In this document: positions 33,383 to 35,849 of the stretch, in pieces
How the letters are laid out: every line of letters starts with the position of its first letter
Numbering within the stretch: position 1 is the stretch's first letter
Assembly (NCBI GenBank): GCA_023393375.1
Contig: JAEWLI010000165.1
Coordinates: 1-35,849, forward strand
Source of the DNA: Bacteroidota bacterium
GTDB taxonomy: Bacteria; Bacteroidota; Bacteroidia; Cytophagales; Cyclobacteriaceae
Reading direction: 5' to 3'
DNA length: 35,849 nucleotides
Position numbers and translations under genes: made by a program
Notes under the pieces: model-generated
Databases searched by the model: none
What the model saw: the letters and a program-made list of their open reading frames with translations, nothing else
Told to the model about the DNA's origin: nothing

Positions 33383-34915
33383 ATGATAGAACTTCCATTT
33401 CTTAGCATACCCCTGTGGTTACTGGTATTTTCAGCAATTTTTTGTATTTTGTTTTGGGCATCTCCTAAAACCCAGCAATTCATTGCCATCGCCGGAACCA
33501 CATTGTATTTAATTTCATCCATTCTATTGACCATTACTGTTTATCAATCTGGAATCCAGGCCGTTCAGGTAGGGTCATGGCCAGCTCCATTTGGCATTAC
33601 ATTGGTAGCGGATCTTTTTAGTGCCATTATGATCAATATTTCGGCAATTACAGCATTTGCCTTAGTTTTTTATTCCATCCAGGACCTTTCTCAGGATAGA
33701 AAAGCCAATGGATTTTATCCCCTGTTTCTATTTCTATTATTCGGTGTTACAGGTTCCTTCTTAGCAGGTGATGTTTTTAATCTGTACGTGTGGTTTGAAG
33801 TCATGCTGGTGTCTTCTTTTGTATTGATATCCTTAGGAAATACTAAATCTCAATTAGAAGGATCGGTAAAATATGTAATTCTGAATTTTATTTCATCCGG
33901 ATTTTTTCTGACAGGGGTTGGTATTTTATACAAAGCCACAGGTTCATTAAATATGGCCGATCTCGCTTTGATTGTTAGAGGACATGAAGAATCTTACCTG
34001 ATTACCCTTGCAGCGATTTTCTTTTTCATGAGTTTTGGTATTAAAGCTGCTGTATTTCCTATGTTCTCTTGGTTGCCTGCATCTTACCACACACCACCCA
34101 TTTCCATTTCAGGACTCATGGCTGGCTTATTAACAAAAGTGGGAGTATACGCATTAATCAGGTTTTTCAGCTTGATATTCGTACATGACATCGATACTAC
34201 TCATACAGTCTTATTATATGTGGCCGGATTTACTATGCTCACCGGAGTGTTGGGTGCCATGGCTCAAAATGATTTTCGCAAAATTTTATCCTTTCATATC
34301 ATCAGCCAGATTGGTTATATGGTAATGGGACTAGCTTTATTTACGCCTTTAGCTATTGCAGGAGCCATCTTTTTTATAATCAACAACATGATGGTGAAAA
34401 CCAACCTGTTTTTAATAAGTGGTGTGGTGAAAGCAGCAAAAGGACAATATTTGTTAAAAAAGCTGGGAGGGGTATATGGCAAATTCCCATTGATCACGGT
34501 TTTATTTGTGATCTCTGCATTTTCTTTAGCAGGGGTACCTCCACTTTCGGGGTTCTGGGGCAAATTTATGCTGGCGAAAGCAGGTTTGGAAATAGGAGAA
34601 TATGTAATAGTTGGGGTATCATTATTGGCAGGTTTATTTACTTTGTTTTCTATGACCAAGATCTGGGATGGTGTGTTTTGGGGCAAGGACCCTGATGAAA
34701 ACTATCGACCTGATTATGCGGAACAGGGTAAAAATGGCAATGAAATGCAGCAGTTGTTCAAAGCAAAATACCTGATGATCCTACCTATCATCTTTATTGC
34801 TGCCATTGTGTTGGTTTTTAGTTTTCATGCAGAATTTATAGTTAATCTTTGTATGATGGCGGGAGAACAACTGTTGAACCCAGAAGGTTATATTCAAGCT
34901 GTTTTAAAGAGATAA
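33383..34915 (+). CDS. mrpD: Mrp-type Na+/H+ antiporter subunit D
   Basis: This 510-residue NuoM/N-like proton-channel subunit carries the key Glu139 (LYVWFEVMLVSSF) and Lys221 (FGIKAAVFPMFSWLP), followed by YHTPPISISGLMAGLLTKVGVY. I chose the ATG at 33383, 11 bases after the mrpC stop. An in-frame TTG at 33368 would overlap mrpC and add five residues with no clear benefit. About 14 membrane segments are expected from the hydrophobic pattern. Confidence 0.94.
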   Translation: MIELPFLSIPLWLLVFSAIFCILFWASPKTQQFIAIAGTTLYLISSILLTITVYQSGIQAVQVGSWPAPFGITLVADLFSAIMINISAITAFALVFYSIQDLSQDRKANGFYPLFLFLLFGVTGSFLAGDVFNLYVWFEVMLVSSFVLISLGNTKSQLEGSVKYVILNFISSGFFLTGVGILYKATGSLNMADLALIVRGHEESYLITLAAIFFFMSFGIKAAVFPMFSWLPASYHTPPISISGLMAGLLTKVGVYALIRFFSLIFVHDIDTTHTVLLYVAGFTMLTGVLGAMAQNDFRKILSFHIISQIGYMVMGLALFTPLAIAGAIFFIINNMMVKTNLFLISGVVKAAKGQYLLKKLGGVYGKFPLITVLFVISAFSLAGVPPLSGFWGKFMLAKAGLEIGEYVIVGVSLLAGLFTLFSMTKIWDGVFWGKDPDENYRPDYAEQGKNGNEMQQLFKAKYLMILPIIFIAAIVLVFSFHAEFIVNLCMMAGEQLLNPEGYIQAVLKR

Positions 34916-34918
34916 AAG

Positions 34919-35410
34919 ATGATAATATTTATTATAAATGTATTGATATCAATATTCATGACATTTTTCGTCTTTGATATATATCAAATAGGAGAGAGCT
35001 CATTTTGGTGGTTTTTAATTTTCTCTGCATGGTTTATTATTAGTTGGCTTTTTTCATTCTTTTATAGTAAAAGTTATTTTAAAAAATTCCCGTTAAGCAT
35101 TGGACTCGTTCTTTATTTTATCAAAGAATTGGTTTTGGCATCTCTACGTGTGACTTATGATGTGGTTACCCCTACTCATTATATGCGACCAGGCGTGATT
35201 GCGTTACCTTTGGACGTAACTACCGACATGGAGATCACTTTACTGGCCAATATGATTACACTTACTCCCGGATCACTTACCTTAGATGTGTCTGAGGACA
35301 AAAAGACATTATACGTTCATGAGGTCTATATAAAAAACGGTGATATAGAAGCAAAAAAACGGGAAATCAAAAATGGTTTTGAAAAAAGAATTTTAAAAGT
35401 AACCCGATGA
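34919..35410 (+). CDS. mrpE: Mrp-type Na+/H+ antiporter subunit E
   Basis: This 163-residue subunit has two or three N-terminal membrane segments and a soluble C-terminal domain. It shows the family motif ANMITLTPGSLTLDVSED (about 110-127). It starts three bases after mrpD and overlaps mrpF by four bases (ATGA). Confidence 0.94.
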   Translation: MIIFIINVLISIFMTFFVFDIYQIGESSFWWFLIFSAWFIISWLFSFFYSKSYFKKFPLSIGLVLYFIKELVLASLRVTYDVVTPTHYMRPGVIALPLDVTTDMEITLLANMITLTPGSLTLDVSEDKKTLYVHEVYIKNGDIEAKKREIKNGFEKRILKVTR

Positions 35411-35679
35411 GCATTATTTCAATCACATTATCCATATCAGTGGCCATATTAGGTTTATGTTTGGTATTAACCATGGTAAGATTTATAAAAGGTCCTTCAC
35501 TTCCTGATCGAGTGGTAGCTTTAGATGTATTTTCAGCAAATATTTTGGCATTATTAGCTGTATATTCTATGATTTCAGGTGTGGAAGTGTATTTAAATGT
35601 AGCTTTAGCATTATCTCTGATCACATTTGTGGGAACCATGAGCTTTGCCTATTACCTTGTAAGACAAAAAGAAGATTAA
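35407..35679 (+). CDS. mrpF: Mrp-type Na+/H+ antiporter subunit F
   Basis: This 90-residue protein has three membrane segments and the family motif RFIKGPSLPDRVVALDVFS (about 26-44). It overlaps mrpE by four bases and is followed by mrpG after one base. Confidence 0.94.
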   Translation: MSIISITLSISVAILGLCLVLTMVRFIKGPSLPDRVVALDVFSANILALLAVYSMISGVEVYLNVALALSLITFVGTMSFAYYLVRQKED

Positions 35680-35680
35680 T

Positions 35681-35849
35681 ATGCAGCTATTTATAGAAAT
35701 TTTATGTTCTGTAATGATATTGACTGGAGTTCTTTTCATGCTGATTTCTTCAATTGGCATCATCCGGTTACCCGATTTTTACATTAGAAATTCAGCGAGT
35801 ACGAAAGCAGTGGTCTTGGGATTGGCATTAATACTATTCGGTGTAGGTA
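35681..35849 (+). CDS. mrpG: Mrp-type Na+/H+ antiporter subunit G (partial, 5' end only)
   Basis: An ATG one base after the mrpF stop opens a frame that runs to the window edge (56 codons). It contains the MnhG signature GIIRLPDFYIRNSASTKAV, followed by a hydrophobic segment. The usual length is about 100-120 residues, so roughly half is outside the window. This completes the standard A to G gene order. Confidence 0.92.
   Translation, partial: MQLFIEILCSVMILTGVLFMLISSIGIIRLPDFYIRNSASTKAVVLGLALILFGVG

Noticed and set aside
1..35849. CRISPR arrays, tRNA or rRNA genes, transposases or prophage genes
   Set aside because: Looked for on both strands; no repeat-spacer pattern, no RNA gene pattern and no mobile-element protein was found.

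Overview
The window is about 36 kb of an AT-rich chromosome from a member of the Bacteroidota, probably of the Cytophagales type. The evidence is a SusC/SusD pair, a SusD-type lipoprotein signal, promoters of the Bacteroidota form (TTG-like -33 box, about 20 bases, then TAnnTTTG), an M1 peptidase with a C-terminal barrel-like region and a seven-gene Mrp antiporter operon. I cannot name the genus. No rRNA, tRNA, CRISPR array, insertion sequence or phage gene was seen.

Layout. 1-444: the 5' part of a secreted endonuclease/exonuclease/phosphatase gene (-). 550-3498: a secreted M1 metallopeptidase (+). 3499-3917: a gene-poor stretch with a GC-rich hairpin repeat. 3918-29902: a glucuronoxylan utilisation locus. 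It holds an acetylesterase and a GH115 alpha-glucuronidase (one operon, -), susD and susC (-), then lacI, GH67 alpha-glucuronidase, an SDR and D-mannonate dehydratase (one operon, -). A GH3 beta-xylosidase (+) is divergent from lacI, and a second GH115 (-) follows. 9104-13306, inside this locus: a TTG-started SGNH/TPR membrane protein (+) convergent with a tight three-gene operon of an O-carbamoyltransferase, a 49-residue DUF5989 protein and an SxtJ-type membrane protein. 30302-35849: mrpA-mrpG (+), with mrpG cut by the window end.

How the genes fit together. SusC/SusD would import decorated xylo-oligosaccharides. The SASA esterase would remove acetyl groups, the two GH115 enzymes would remove (methyl)glucuronic acid from internal positions and GH67 from oligosaccharide ends, and GH3 would release xylose. 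The SDR (fructuronate to mannonate) and ManD (mannonate to 2-keto-3-deoxygluconate) would then handle the uronic acid after an isomerase that is not in the window. A 14-base palindrome of LacI type, TGCAACCGATTGCA or a close variant, occurs five times and only at this locus. In three of those places it covers the -33 box of an inferred promoter, and in one place it appears to serve two divergent promoters. This gives a readable regulon for the LacI protein encoded here.

The most unusual part is the carbamoyltransferase-DUF5989-SxtJ set, which resembles the sxtI/sxtK/sxtJ group of saxitoxin clusters but lies within a polysaccharide locus. Its substrate cannot be told from the sequence.
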